Under the pieces are notes generated by a model. That model saw only the letters and a program-made list of their open reading frames with translations. It made no database searches and was not told where the DNA came from. Positions 22,959 through 32,581 of a stretch of DNA of 64,000 bases are shown here, in pieces. The first letter of the stretch is position 1. Each line of letters starts with the position of its first letter. The position numbers and the translations under genes are program-made. The stretch covers positions 248,001 to 312,000 of the forward strand of contig CALNYW010000002.1 of assembly GCA_942490985.1 (NCBI GenBank). The letters run 5' to 3'. Source of the DNA: Thiosocius sp942490985 (GTDB lineage: Bacteria; Pseudomonadota; Gammaproteobacteria; Chromatiales; Chromatiaceae).

Positions 22959-23399
22959 GTGTACATTCGCCATCTGACAATTTGCCTGCTCTTGGCGTTT
23001 CTCGCCGGCGCGGCTGCGGCGGGCGGCGGTGCCTGTGTCATGGCGAAATATCAGGGCCAAACGCTCGACTATTCCCTGGTTACCGGCGCACCGCATCCAG
23101 ACGACGCGCAGGAGGCGGCGAAAGCAGAACTCCGCGCGAAAGGCTACGGTGACTACCATCGCCACCTCGACGTCATGCGAGCGCAAAACCTGACCAATCT
23201 CGATAGCGCCTATGTGATCGTCATCCGCAGTGAATTCAACGATGTCCGGAACAAGCCGCGGTCAGCCATGGGCTGCGGTTTCAGTGCACAGTCCTATACT
23301 GATGCAGAGCTGGAGGCGGTGCGTGATCTCCAGGCGCACTACTGGGGTTGGAAGCCTGATCAGCACGGCTACCAAGTCGTTCGAAAATTTACCTACTGA
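22959..23399 (+). CDS. Exported hypothetical protein, 146 aa
   Basis: From GTG 22959 with a GGAG-like stretch upstream. Signal peptide HLTICLLLAFLAGAAAAGGG, then a small domain with two cysteines (GGACVMAKYQG and SAMGCGFSA) that could form a disulfide in the periplasm. RHLDVMRAQNLTNLDSAYVI and HYWGWKPDQHGYQVVRK are notable blocks but match no family I know. Confidence 0.5.
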   Translation: MYIRHLTICLLLAFLAGAAAAGGGACVMAKYQGQTLDYSLVTGAPHPDDAQEAAKAELRAKGYGDYHRHLDVMRAQNLTNLDSAYVIVIRSEFNDVRNKPRSAMGCGFSAQSYTDAELEAVRDLQAHYWGWKPDQHGYQVVRKFTY

Positions 23400-23541
23400 T
23401 CGCTGCATTTTCCGATCGACCGGCGGCCCATTCGGTCGGGTGCCCTGAACGCGCAGATTGATATTAGACGCGTCGAATATTAGAATGTTAGGCGATTTTC
23501 ATAAAAGACCTTTAATCGGTCATAAAACAAAGGCTTAAGGC

Positions 23542-26448
23542 ATGTTGGATCCGGTACTGCACGACGATTCCAAGGTTGGCCGCAAGGAAACCAAGAACAC
23601 GACCTGCTACATGTGTGCATGCCGATGCGGCATCCGCGTAACGCTTCGTGACGGCGAGGTGCGTCACATCGAGGGTAATCCTGACCACCCGCTGAACAAG
23701 GGGGTGATCTGTGCCAAGGGTGCATCCGGGATCATGAAGCAGTACTCGCCGGCGCGGCTGACCAAACCGTTGATGCGGCGCGCCGATGGGCGGCGGGGCG
23801 AGTCGGACTTCGAAGAAGTGTCCTGGGAGCAGGCGTTCAAGGTCATGGAGGAGCGCCTGGCGAAGCTGCGCGCCGAGGATCCGAAAAAGTTTGCGTTGTT
23901 TACCGGGCGCGACCAGATGCAGGCGCTCACCGGCATGTTTGCGAAGCAGTTCGGTACGCCGAACTACGCGGCGCATGGCGGCTTCTGTTCAGTAAACATG
24001 GCGGCCGGCATGATCTACACGATCGGCGGTTCCTTCTGGGAGTTCGGTGGTCCGGATCTCGATCGCGCCAAGCTGTTCGTCATGATCGGGACCGCGGAAG
24101 ATCATCACTCCAACCCGCTCAAGGTCGCGATCTCGAAGTTCAAGCGTCGCGGTGGCCGTTTCATTTCGATCAACCCGGTGCGCACCGGTTACTCGGCGAT
24201 TGCTGACGAGTGGGTGCCGATCAAGCCCGGTACCGACGGCGCGCTGATGCTCGCGATAACGCACGAAATCATCAAACAAGGCCTGTACGACCGCGACTTC
24301 CTGGTCGATTACACCAATGCTGCCGAGTTGGTGAATCTGGACCAGGCCAGCGACGACTTCGGTATGTTCATCCGCACCAACAAGCCGGTCGAAGAGGGCT
24401 GTTTCGATCCGCAAAACAAGGTCTGGTGGGATCGCAAGACCAACGGCCCGGTGGATGTCCGGTGTGAAGGTTGTGATCCTTTCCTGTTGGGCGAATACGA
24501 GTTCGACGGCAAGCCGGTCAAGACCGCGTTCCAGATGCTCAAAGAGCGCGTCGATGAATATACCCCCGAGTGGGCCTCCGGCATTACCGGGATACCGGTG
24601 GAAACCATCAAGCGCCTGGCCCACGAGATGGGCGTCACGGCCCGCGATCAGAAGATCGAGCTGCCGATCCAGTGGACCGACGTCTGGGGTCGCGAGCATG
24701 ACACGGTGACCGGTAGCCCGGTCGCTTTTCACTCGATGCGCGGCTTGGCCGCCCACTCGAACGGCTTCCAGACCATCCGTGCACTTGGCGTGCTGATGAC
24801 GCTGCTCGGCACGATCGACCGGCCGGGGGGGTTCCGCCACAAGGCACCGTTCCCCCGGCCCATACCGCCTTGCCCGAAACCACCGAAAGGGCCCGAAAAC
24901 GTACAGCCGAACACACCGCTGGATGGTATGCCGCTCGGTTGGCCGGCCGATCCGAACGATCTGTTCGTCGATGACGATGGCCAGCCGGTGCGATTGGACA
25001 AGGCGTTCTCCTGGGAATACCCGCTGTCGGTGCACGGCCTGATGCATAACGTGATCACCAACGCCTGGCGGGGTGATCCGTACAAGATCGACACGCTGTT
25101 GTTGTTCATGGCGAACATGGCGTGGAACTCGTCGATGAACACCGCGAAGGTCCGCGAGATGCTCGTCGACAAAGATGAAAACGGCGAATACAAGATCCCG
25201 TTCATCATCGTCTGCGACGCCTTCCAGTCGGAGACGGTCGCATTTGCCGACCTGGTCCTGCCGGACACTACTTACCTGGAACGGCACGACGCGCTGTCGA
25301 TGCTTGACCGGCCGATCTCTGAGTTTGATGGCCCCTGCGACTCGGTCCGTGTGCCGGTCGTGCCGCCGAAAGGCGAATGCAAGCCATTCCAGGATGTGCT
25401 GATCGAACTCGGTTCGCGTCTCGGCCTGCCGGCGTTTGTCACCGAAGACGGTTCGCGCAAGTTTCGTGATTACCCCGATTTCGTCGTCAACTTCGAGACC
25501 TCGCCCGGCTCCGGTATAGGCTTCCTGTCGGGTTGGCGCGGCAAGGGCGGCGAGAAGTTCCTCAAAGGCGAGCCCAATCCTCGACAGTGGGAGATGTACG
25601 CCAAGAACAATTGTGTTTTCCATTACGAGCTGCCCAAGTCTTACCAGTACATGCGTAACTGGAACAAGGGTTACCTGGAGTGGGCGCGTGCGCATGGCAT
25701 GACGCGCTATGCCGAGCCGATCAACGTCCACCTTTATTCCGAGGTGCTGCAAAAATTCCGCTTGGCCGCCCAGGGTAAACGGCCCGGTAAGCAGCCGCCG
25801 AAGCACCTCGCGAAGCGGGTTGAAACCTATTTCGATCCGCTGCCGTTCTACCATGAGCCGCTCGAATCCGAGCTGGTCGATACCCATGAGTACCCGTTAA
25901 ATGCGCTGACCCAGCGCCCAATGGCGATGTATCACTCCTGGGACAGTCAAAATGCCTGGCTACGGCAGATTCATACACACAATTATCTGTTCATGAGTCC
26001 GACGCTTGGCGCCGCCAACGGCTTCGAGGACGGCGACTGGGTCTGGGTGGAATCACCGCACGGCAAGGTCCGATGCATGGCGCGTTTCTCCGAATCGGTC
26101 GAGCCGGGCACGGTCTGGACCTGGAACGCGATCGGCAAGGCGGCCGGCGCTTGGGGCCTGCACCCGAAAGCCAATGAGTCGCAAAAAGGCTTTTTGCTCA
26201 ACCACCTCATCGCCGAAGAGTTGCCGCCGAATGAGGCGGGCGATCACCTGTCCAACTCGGATCCCGTTACCGGGCAGGCGGCCTGGTTCGACGTTCGGGT
26301 GAAGGTCTACAAGGCGGACCGTAGCGAGCCTGCCTCAACATTCCCGCAGTTCAAGGCGCAGCGTCGTCTCCCCGGCCAACCAGGCAAGCGTGGCAAGTGG
26401 CAGGCCTACTTTGCGGGCAAGTTCCGCCGCAAGGTGGGGATCGAATGA
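23542..26448 (+). CDS. soeA: Sulfite dehydrogenase (quinone) molybdopterin subunit SoeA
   Basis: Encodes 968 residues of the molybdopterin oxidoreductase family. The N-terminal 4Fe-4S site is CYMCACRCGI with a fourth cysteine in GVICAKG. The protein has no twin-arginine signal, which separates SoeA from periplasmic polysulfide or thiosulfate reductases (PsrA, PhsA). Length and the soeA-soeB-soeC order match the Allochromatium type enzyme, which oxidises sulfite to sulfate in the cytoplasm and passes electrons to quinone. The C-terminal molybdopterin dinucleotide domain is present (near 780-900). A similar polysulfide reductase-like role cannot be excluded by sequence alone. Confidence 0.85.
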   Translation: MLDPVLHDDSKVGRKETKNTTCYMCACRCGIRVTLRDGEVRHIEGNPDHPLNKGVICAKGASGIMKQYSPARLTKPLMRRADGRRGESDFEEVSWEQAFKVMEERLAKLRAEDPKKFALFTGRDQMQALTGMFAKQFGTPNYAAHGGFCSVNMAAGMIYTIGGSFWEFGGPDLDRAKLFVMIGTAEDHHSNPLKVAISKFKRRGGRFISINPVRTGYSAIADEWVPIKPGTDGALMLAITHEIIKQGLYDRDFLVDYTNAAELVNLDQASDDFGMFIRTNKPVEEGCFDPQNKVWWDRKTNGPVDVRCEGCDPFLLGEYEFDGKPVKTAFQMLKERVDEYTPEWASGITGIPVETIKRLAHEMGVTARDQKIELPIQWTDVWGREHDTVTGSPVAFHSMRGLAAHSNGFQTIRALGVLMTLLGTIDRPGGFRHKAPFPRPIPPCPKPPKGPENVQPNTPLDGMPLGWPADPNDLFVDDDGQPVRLDKAFSWEYPLSVHGLMHNVITNAWRGDPYKIDTLLLFMANMAWNSSMNTAKVREMLVDKDENGEYKIPFIIVCDAFQSETVAFADLVLPDTTYLERHDALSMLDRPISEFDGPCDSVRVPVVPPKGECKPFQDVLIELGSRLGLPAFVTEDGSRKFRDYPDFVVNFETSPGSGIGFLSGWRGKGGEKFLKGEPNPRQWEMYAKNNCVFHYELPKSYQYMRNWNKGYLEWARAHGMTRYAEPINVHLYSEVLQKFRLAAQGKRPGKQPPKHLAKRVETYFDPLPFYHEPLESELVDTHEYPLNALTQRPMAMYHSWDSQNAWLRQIHTHNYLFMSPTLGAANGFEDGDWVWVESPHGKVRCMARFSESVEPGTVWTWNAIGKAAGAWGLHPKANESQKGFLLNHLIAEELPPNEAGDHLSNSDPVTGQAAWFDVRVKVYKADRSEPASTFPQFKAQRRLPGQPGKRGKWQAYFAGKFRRKVGIE

Positions 26449-26530
26449 ATCAACCGGTCGGATCAATGTTGGCGTTTCGGGTAATGCCCAGTGAAGCGTT
26501 CATCGCGGTGTTTTCAAAAGGGTGGGCGAA

Positions 26531-27253
26531 ATGACACAACTGGCTTTGGTCATCGATCTGAATGTTTGCGTTGGCTGTCACGCATGCGTGACGTCGTGCA
26601 AGGAATGGAACACGTCAGGCTGGGCTGGCCCCATGGTCGATCAGCGGCCTTACGAAGCCGACCCGACAGGCACCTTCTTCAACCGGGTGCAGACGTTCGA
26701 GGTCGGCGAATTTCCAAAGACCGAAACGGTCCACTTCCCGAAGAGCTGCCTGCATTGCGAGGAGCCGCCCTGCGTGCCGGTCTGTCCGACCGGGGCCTCT
26801 TACAAGCGTGAAGACAACGGCGTGGTGCTGGTCGACTACGACAAGTGCATCGGCTGCAAATATTGCTCCTGGGCTTGCCCATACGGCGTACGCGAGGTCG
26901 ACGAGCAACAGAAGGTGATGAAGAAGTGCACCCTTTGCATTGACCGCATCACCGACGAGACGCTGCCCGAGAAAGAGCGTAAACCCGCTTGCGTGCTGGC
27001 GTGCCCGACCAGTGCGCGCCTCTACGGGGATGTGCATGATCCGGAGTCAGAGGTGTCTATCGCGATCCACGAGAACGGCGGTTACCAGCTGATGCCCGAA
27101 TGGGGAACACAGCCTGCGAATCATTACCTTCCCCGGCGCAAGACACGTATTCAGATTTTCGACGACGAGCTTGAGCGTGCGGATAACCCGCTCAAGAAAG
27201 AGGCGTCATTGCCCGCGGCCGAAGGCGATACGCTGGACGACGTTTCCTACTAA
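26531..27253 (+). CDS. soeB: SoeB iron-sulfur subunit
   Basis: Encodes 240 residues from ATG 26531. Four ferredoxin-like cysteine clusters are visible: CVGCHACVTSCKEWN, CLHCEEPPCVPVCP, CIGCKYCSWACPYG and CTLCIDRI with CVLACP, enough for four 4Fe-4S clusters as in DmsB/PsrB proteins. It would carry electrons from SoeA to the membrane subunit. It lies 82 bases after soeA in the same direction. GTG 26522 is an alternative start. Confidence 0.85.
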   Translation: MTQLALVIDLNVCVGCHACVTSCKEWNTSGWAGPMVDQRPYEADPTGTFFNRVQTFEVGEFPKTETVHFPKSCLHCEEPPCVPVCPTGASYKREDNGVVLVDYDKCIGCKYCSWACPYGVREVDEQQKVMKKCTLCIDRITDETLPEKERKPACVLACPTSARLYGDVHDPESEVSIAIHENGGYQLMPEWGTQPANHYLPRRKTRIQIFDDELERADNPLKKEASLPAAEGDTLDDVSY

Positions 27254-27304
27254 CCTGTCAAGCTCGCCGGCGGCGGCGGGCGAACCGATCATCCGGAGTT
27301 AAAC

Positions 27305-28297
27305 ATGCATCCCGCCTTTTCTGTGATCTTCCTGACTACCCTGATCGGGGCTGGGCAAGGCCTGTTTATGGCGCTGGTTACGGGCCAGGTGTATTCGCTG
27401 GCCAACCTGCTGGAACCGCAAGACAGCGTGACCTTCTATGCGACCGGTAGCTTCCTGGCGATGATTTTGCTCGGCGGCGGTTTGGTGGCGGCCGTCTTCC
27501 ACCTTGGCAAACCGAGCTATTTTCTGACCCGTGCATGGCGCGGCATCACCCAGTGGCGAACCTCCTGGCTGTCGCGCGAACTGCTTGCACTGCCAGCGTT
27601 CATGGTGCTCGTCATCCTGTTCGGCGGGGCCCATTTCTTCGAGCTTACCGAGCCGCTGTTCGTCGTGAAGGGACAGTTGCCGGTCGACCCGACCCTGATT
27701 CTCGGCGTTGTCGGGGCGTTCTTGTCGATTGTCCTGTTCGTCTCGACCGCGATGATCTACGCGAGTCTGCGATTCCTGCAGGAATGGCATAGCCCGCTTA
27801 CCGTCGCCAACTTCATCCTGTTCGGGCTGGCGTCTGGCTTTACCCTGGCCGCCGCATTCTCCGCCTGGACGGGGGTTCAGCTAGTTGCTTTTTTCGGTAC
27901 CTGGGCGGTCATCTTCACCGTTTTGGCCGCGATCACGCGCGGTTTCTCGATGTACCGGAATGGCAGGATCAAGCACAAGTCGACGTTACGCAGTGCGATC
28001 GGAGTGCGGCATAACCGCATTCGCCAGAACACGATGGGCTTCATGGGCGGTTCGTTCAACACCCGGGAGTTCTTCCACGGCGTCAGTGACGGCACGCTGG
28101 CGCTGATCAAATCTTTCTTTGTCCTGTCGGTCTTTCTGGTGCCGGTGGCATTGCTCGGGGCCTCCAATGCATTGGAGTCGGCATATCTGCCGATGCTGGC
28201 CTTTGCGGTGCAATACGTCGGGTTGCTGGCCGAGCGTTGGTATTTCTTTGCCGAGGCGAAGCACCCGCAAAACCTGTATTACCAGTCGGTGGCTTAG
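27305..28297 (+). CDS. soeC: SoeC membrane anchor (DmsC-like)
   Basis: Encodes 330 residues with about eight membrane helices (for example FLAMILLGGGLVAAVFHLGK). HPAFSVIFLTTLIGAGQG at the start and HLGKPSYFLTRAWRGITQW are typical of DmsC-type anchors. It would hold SoeAB at the cytoplasmic face and reduce quinone. It follows soeB after 51 bases with an AACCGATCATCCGGAG ribosome region and completes the soeABC operon. Confidence 0.85.
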   Translation: MHPAFSVIFLTTLIGAGQGLFMALVTGQVYSLANLLEPQDSVTFYATGSFLAMILLGGGLVAAVFHLGKPSYFLTRAWRGITQWRTSWLSRELLALPAFMVLVILFGGAHFFELTEPLFVVKGQLPVDPTLILGVVGAFLSIVLFVSTAMIYASLRFLQEWHSPLTVANFILFGLASGFTLAAAFSAWTGVQLVAFFGTWAVIFTVLAAITRGFSMYRNGRIKHKSTLRSAIGVRHNRIRQNTMGFMGGSFNTREFFHGVSDGTLALIKSFFVLSVFLVPVALLGASNALESAYLPMLAFAVQYVGLLAERWYFFAEAKHPQNLYYQSVA

Positions 28298-28729
28298 CCC
28301 ATAGCCAACGGGGGTTGTTGCTGGGTCAGGCCCGAAGGGGCCTGGTTCCAACGCGCTTGGTCTTAATGCGCTGGGCTCAGCGCGCCAGCCCTTCTTTTAC
28401 TGGCAGCTTTGCTGCTCGCCCTTCGGGCCAGCCTCCGGCTGTTAACACCGCCGGTGTTGCTCTTTGATTGCCCAATGAAAAGAAGGCAAAAGAAAAGGCA
28501 CTCGAAGTTCTATGGTTCGTTTCTTTTGGGCAAGCAAAAGAAATGAACAACTCCTGATACCCGCTTTCCGGCAGCCTACCGGCCAGGAGTTCTGAGCAAT
28601 AAAGACACACCGCGCCAAGCCCATTATCCTCAAGGGCAGCAAAGGGCACGCCATTACCTGGCATCCGTCATTGGCGAGTTAGGTTTGGAGTACGATATCG
28701 TTCCCGATTGCACGAACCGATAAGGATTG
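28298..28729 (+). other. Gene-free, hairpin-rich intergenic region
   Basis: No gene supported. Several inverted repeats are present: GGCCCGAAGGGGCC near 28330, a perfect hairpin TTTCTTTTG-N6-CAAAAGAAA (28520-28543), and CCGGCAGCCTACCGG. The frame MKRRQKKRHSKFYGSFLLGK (28476) covers the hairpin and is probably not a gene. The region looks like a dispersed repetitive intergenic element that may also terminate soeABC. Confidence 0.4.
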
Positions 28730-29731
28730 ATGCCCGTGCGCCTGATCGAAATCATCGCCGACGCTGGTCATAGCGATACATTGGCCAGTATCGCGGATCA
28801 GCATGAGGTCACCGACTACTGGATAGGCGCGCCGGCGGAAGACGGTCGTCGCGCGTTTCGTATGTTGGTGAAGGACAGCGTTCGCCAACCGGTGATGGAC
28901 TCGGTGCAGAATATCCTGTCGGCCTCTGACACCGCCCGGATCATCGTCCACCCGATCGATACCGTATTGCCGCGAGATGTCGATGAGGCACCGGATGCGC
29001 AGCGGGCGACGCGCGAGGAGCTCTACAGTCAGATCGATAGAGGTGCGCGCATCGATGAAAATTTCCTGCTGCTGACTTTCCTGTCAACCATGGTCGCAGC
29101 GATCGGTCTGATCGAAGACAACGTGGCGGTCGTTATCGGGGCCATGGTGATTGCCCCTCTACTGGGTCCGTTTATCGCGCTGGCTTTCGCATCATCACTC
29201 GGCGATCGACGCCTCCTGGTGTCTGCTGCGCAGACCGCGCTGGTCGGGCTCGGGATGGTTTTTCTGCTGTCGCTGGGCATTGGCATGATCTGGCCGGCCG
29301 ACATCACGCGCGGTGAGCTGTTGGTTGCCAGTACCGAGATACTTGCGCGCACCGATGTCGGGCTGGACGGTATCGCGCTCGCGTTGGCGGCCGGTGCCGC
29401 GGCCGTGCTGTCGCTGACTACCGGGCTGTCGACAACGCTGGTCGGGGTCATGGTTGCGGTCGCCCTGTTGCCGCCCGCGGCATCATTGGGGATGCTGCTG
29501 GGGGCCGGGATGCCCGACCTGGCGATGGGCGCACTGTTGTTGTTGTCAGTCAATATCGTTTGCGTCATTGTCGCAGCGAAGCTGGTTTTCTACAGTCGGG
29601 GGATCGCGCCACGTACCTGGTACGAACAAAGCAAGGCGCGTCAGTCGACCGTCCTGGCCGGCGTTATTTGGGGCGTGCTGTTGCTGCTCCTGGTCTTCCT
29701 GGTGTTCGTCCGGCAGCAGGTAAGTTTTTAG
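28730..29731 (+). CDS. DUF389 family membrane protein
   Basis: Encodes 333 residues. An N-terminal soluble domain of about 110 residues (PVRLIEIIADAGHSDTLASI) is followed by the DUF389 membrane domain: FLLLTFLSTMVAAIGLIEDN, then VVIGAMVIAPLLGPFIALAF, and several more helices (about six in all). The family (TIGR00341) is widespread and of unknown function; a transport role is suspected from topology. ATG 28730 follows an AGGA box. Confidence 0.75.
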   Translation: MPVRLIEIIADAGHSDTLASIADQHEVTDYWIGAPAEDGRRAFRMLVKDSVRQPVMDSVQNILSASDTARIIVHPIDTVLPRDVDEAPDAQRATREELYSQIDRGARIDENFLLLTFLSTMVAAIGLIEDNVAVVIGAMVIAPLLGPFIALAFASSLGDRRLLVSAAQTALVGLGMVFLLSLGIGMIWPADITRGELLVASTEILARTDVGLDGIALALAAGAAAVLSLTTGLSTTLVGVMVAVALLPPAASLGMLLGAGMPDLAMGALLLLSVNIVCVIVAAKLVFYSRGIAPRTWYEQSKARQSTVLAGVIWGVLLLLLVFLVFVRQQVSF

Positions 29732-29774
29732 CCTTGCGGCATAATCAAGCCCTAGTCGTCGATTGGTGTCTGGT

Positions 29775-31076
29775 GTGAAACGTCCGGAATTGCTTGCCCC
29801 TGCTGGAACCCTGCGCAACATGCGTTACGCGTTCGCTTACGGTGCCGATGCGGTGTATGCCGGCATGCCGCGCTACAGCCTGCGTGTCCGTAACAATGAT
29901 TTTCTCGAAGACAATCTACGCATCGGCATCGCTGAGGCCCATCGGCAGGGTCGGCAGTTCTTCGTCGCGACCAACGTCATGCCGCATGGGGCGAAACTGA
30001 AGACATTCGTCGACGACATTGCGCCGGTAGTCGAGATGGGGCCCGATGCGCTGATCATGGCCGACCCCGGGTTGATCATGCTGGTCCGCGAACGCTGGCC
30101 GTCATTGGCTATCCATCTGTCTGTCCAGGCCAACACGGTCAACGCTGCCGGCGTCAAGTTTTGGCAGTCGATAGGCCTGACCCGGGTGATTCTTTCCCGT
30201 GAGCTGTCGCTCGACGAGGTCGCCGAAATCAGGGATGCCTGTCCGGACATGGAAATAGAGGTCTTTGTCCACGGCGCGTTGTGCATCGCCTATTCAGGCC
30301 GTTGCCTGCTGTCTGGTTATTTCAATCGCCGCGATGCCAATCAGGGTACCTGTACCAATTCCTGCCGCTGGGACTACAAGATCGCGCGCGAAGCGCTCGA
30401 GGCGGTGGCCGAGGTGCCGGTGTCTGCGATCAAGCGCCATCCCAGGGCGGACGAGGTGTACTACCTCGAAGAACGTGAGCGGCCCGGCGAGTTCATGCCA
30501 GTCTATGAGGACGAACACGGTACCTACATCATGAATTCGAGGGATCTGCGGGCGGTGGAGCACGTACACCGACTGACCGAGATCGGCGTCGATTGCCTGA
30601 AAATCGAAGGACGGACAAAGTCGCACTACTACACCGCGCGTACGACGCAGGTTTATCGTCGTGCCATCGACGATGCAGCCGCCGGTCGCCCCTTCGATAC
30701 GGGATTATTGGCCGAACTGGAAAATCTCTCTAACCGCGGTTACACCGACGGCTTCTTTGAGCGACATGCCAGCGAAGAGATGCAAAATTACCGACAGGGT
30801 TCCTCTGAAAACGTGCGTTCCCAGTTCGTCGCCGAGATCGCCGGTATCGACGCCGAGACCGGGCTGACAAGGCTCACCGCGAAAAACAAGTTCCGGGTTG
30901 GCGATCAGATGGAGCTGGTGGCACCTGGCGGCAATCACCGGTTTTGTTTGGAGGTGTTGCTCGACAAGCACGGCAATGCGCTAGAAGAGGTCCCCGGCGG
31001 TGGCTGGGAAGTGCAGGCCAAACTCCCGGTGACCGCTGACGGCTTGTCTTTGTTGACGCGCTTTCTGGCCAAGTAG
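29775..31076 (+). CDS. trhP: tRNA hydroxylation protein TrhP (U32 family, YegQ)
   Basis: Encodes 433 residues. MKRPELLAPAGTLRNMRYAF is the conserved start of the U32 family and decides GTG 29775 over two earlier starts. The family signature with iron-sulfur cysteines is HGALCIAYSGRCLLSG and TNSCRWDY. TrhP (YegQ) takes part in prephenate-dependent 5-hydroxylation of U34 in tRNAs. The protein has the usual C-terminal barrel-like extension (from about residue 345). Cytosolic. Confidence 0.85.
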   Translation: MKRPELLAPAGTLRNMRYAFAYGADAVYAGMPRYSLRVRNNDFLEDNLRIGIAEAHRQGRQFFVATNVMPHGAKLKTFVDDIAPVVEMGPDALIMADPGLIMLVRERWPSLAIHLSVQANTVNAAGVKFWQSIGLTRVILSRELSLDEVAEIRDACPDMEIEVFVHGALCIAYSGRCLLSGYFNRRDANQGTCTNSCRWDYKIAREALEAVAEVPVSAIKRHPRADEVYYLEERERPGEFMPVYEDEHGTYIMNSRDLRAVEHVHRLTEIGVDCLKIEGRTKSHYYTARTTQVYRRAIDDAAAGRPFDTGLLAELENLSNRGYTDGFFERHASEEMQNYRQGSSENVRSQFVAEIAGIDAETGLTRLTAKNKFRVGDQMELVAPGGNHRFCLEVLLDKHGNALEEVPGGGWEVQAKLPVTADGLSLLTRFLAK

Positions 31077-31096
31077 TATCCGACGCGGGTGGCAGG

Positions 31097-32122
31097 TCAG
31101 CGGGCGGTGAGCATTCTGCCGAACGCGGCGCGAACGGCATCTGACTGTGTCGGATCACGCAAGGTCTTGCGAACGGCATTCGCCATATCCGGCAGGCTGA
31201 GCAAATCGTCGATGCAGGCCCCGAACGTGCCTTCCGGGTGTTGTGGTGATGCCAGGCAGTCCAGATAGCGCTGTAACAACGGTTCCTGCCCGAGTGCCGG
31301 CCAGGCTCGGCCGGATATCGCCGCGAGCACTTCGATATGGTTGTTGCGGCGGTCTGCGAGCACGGCGCCGAGTCTTTGCAGGACGTGATCGTCATCGGTC
31401 CGCGACGACAGCGCCCTGATCAGCGCGGCGATCAGCGTGGGCCGGTCATCGGTTTGCGCAAGTGCCTGGTCCAACCGGTCCAACAACGCCTCGGTAAGGC
31501 CTGCCGCCGGCCGCTGGCTTTCCAGGCAGTGGCAGAGCACCTGCAGCGGCGCAAAAGGCAGCTGTCGGATCGCGCCCGTCAGTGGCTCGTCATCATGCCG
31601 GCAGGCGACGTCGGCAATACCCTGGTAGCCGACGAATTCCCACTGATCCCAGCCCAGGTTGCCCTGAAAGTAATCGACCGCATGGGCGTAGAAACGTGAC
31701 GGCGCCCGGCCGATATCGGCGCTCAAACGCGCATGAAACAGCGCCATGCGTTCTGCTTTTGGGGTGAAGGCGAACGGATTGTCTTGCAGAAAAGCCTGCG
31801 GGTCATTGCCGCTACTTTTGGCGTGGGCCGATTCCAGCAGACGGGTGAGCAGGTAATCGCGACTGGCCTGGATCAGCAGACCCTGTTCGTCCAAATCGAG
31901 CCGAAGAAACCAGATCACCGGCTCCGCGTCGCTCGCGCGGTTGTGCTGCACCAGAGCAACCCAGGCCTTGCGCTGCAGCGGCAAGGGGTAGGGGGCTCGC
32001 GCCCGTTCGAATTCAACAAACCGGGCACGCGGCAGCCTGCCGATACGGCGGCCGATGTCGTAGGTCTCGACCTTAGTGCCGCTGTGTTCCAGCAACTCGA
32101 GCAGTGTCTGCGTCGTTCCCAT
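31097..32122 (-). CDS. DUF3549 family protein
   Basis: Encodes 341 residues. The N-terminus TLLELLEHSGTKVETYDIGR followed by RRIGRLPRARFVEFERAR matches the gammaproteobacterial DUF3549 family, soluble proteins of unknown function. The C-terminal half is a series of short helical repeats (HVLQRLGAVLADRRNNHIEV). It is convergent with trhP (20 bases apart) and 15 bases downstream of the cysteine-cluster gene, probably as one operon. Confidence 0.7.
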   Translation of the reverse strand: MGTTQTLLELLEHSGTKVETYDIGRRIGRLPRARFVEFERARAPYPLPLQRKAWVALVQHNRASDAEPVIWFLRLDLDEQGLLIQASRDYLLTRLLESAHAKSSGNDPQAFLQDNPFAFTPKAERMALFHARLSADIGRAPSRFYAHAVDYFQGNLGWDQWEFVGYQGIADVACRHDDEPLTGAIRQLPFAPLQVLCHCLESQRPAAGLTEALLDRLDQALAQTDDRPTLIAALIRALSSRTDDDHVLQRLGAVLADRRNNHIEVLAAISGRAWPALGQEPLLQRYLDCLASPQHPEGTFGACIDDLLSLPDMANAVRKTLRDPTQSDAVRAAFGRMLTAR

Positions 32123-32137
32123 CGATAACAGCCGGGG

Positions 32138-32581
32138 TCAGTCGAACCAGTCGACCAGATGACTTTCCAGTTCGTCGGCATCGTCTTCGCAAATGGTGCG
32201 GCCACTGACGCGATGGCCGGCTTTGCGCACGCTGTCGGGATCGCCGGACACCAAGGGATGCCAGTCAGGCAGGTCCTGCCCCTCGGCGATCAGTCGATAG
32301 GCGCAGGTCGATGGCAGCCAATATGGGTCTTCAAGGACCTGCGGCGTGATCGTGACGCAGTCGGGAACGCGCTTTGAGCGGTTGGCGTAGTCGGTGCAAC
32401 GGTCGGTCTCGCTATCGAGCAGGCGGCAGTGAACGTTGGTTGTGTAGACCGCGCGGGTGTCGGCGTCTTCGAGTCGGTAAAGGCAACATTTCGCACAGCC
32501 ATCGCATAATGATTCCCATTCGTCAGGCGCCAGTTCCTGCAGGGGCTTGGACTGCCAGAAGGGTTTTGCTGGTGCCGTCAT
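32138..32581 (-). CDS. ycgN: YcgN-like cysteine-cluster protein (UPF0260)
   Basis: Encodes 147 residues with the YcgN cluster pattern: ESLCDGCAKCCLYRLED, then VHCRLLDSETDRCTDYANR and DCVTITPQVL, and CAYRLIAEGQDLPDWHPLVS near the end. Family members bind a zinc or iron-sulfur centre; function unknown. An AT-rich promoter-like stretch lies upstream (32600-32750), with no gene in 32582-32845. Confidence 0.85.
   Translation of the reverse strand: MTAPAKPFWQSKPLQELAPDEWESLCDGCAKCCLYRLEDADTRAVYTTNVHCRLLDSETDRCTDYANRSKRVPDCVTITPQVLEDPYWLPSTCAYRLIAEGQDLPDWHPLVSGDPDSVRKAGHRVSGRTICEDDADELESHLVDWFD

Noticed and set aside
23487..23493. GTTAGGC upstream of soeA as a further attC core
   Set aside because: No palindromic arm or left end lies upstream; a seven-base match is expected by chance.
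23989..25887. 632-codon minus-strand frame inside soeA
   Set aside because: Third-position G+C bias of soeA leaves the antisense strand open; soeA has complete cofactor motifs and the antisense frame has none.
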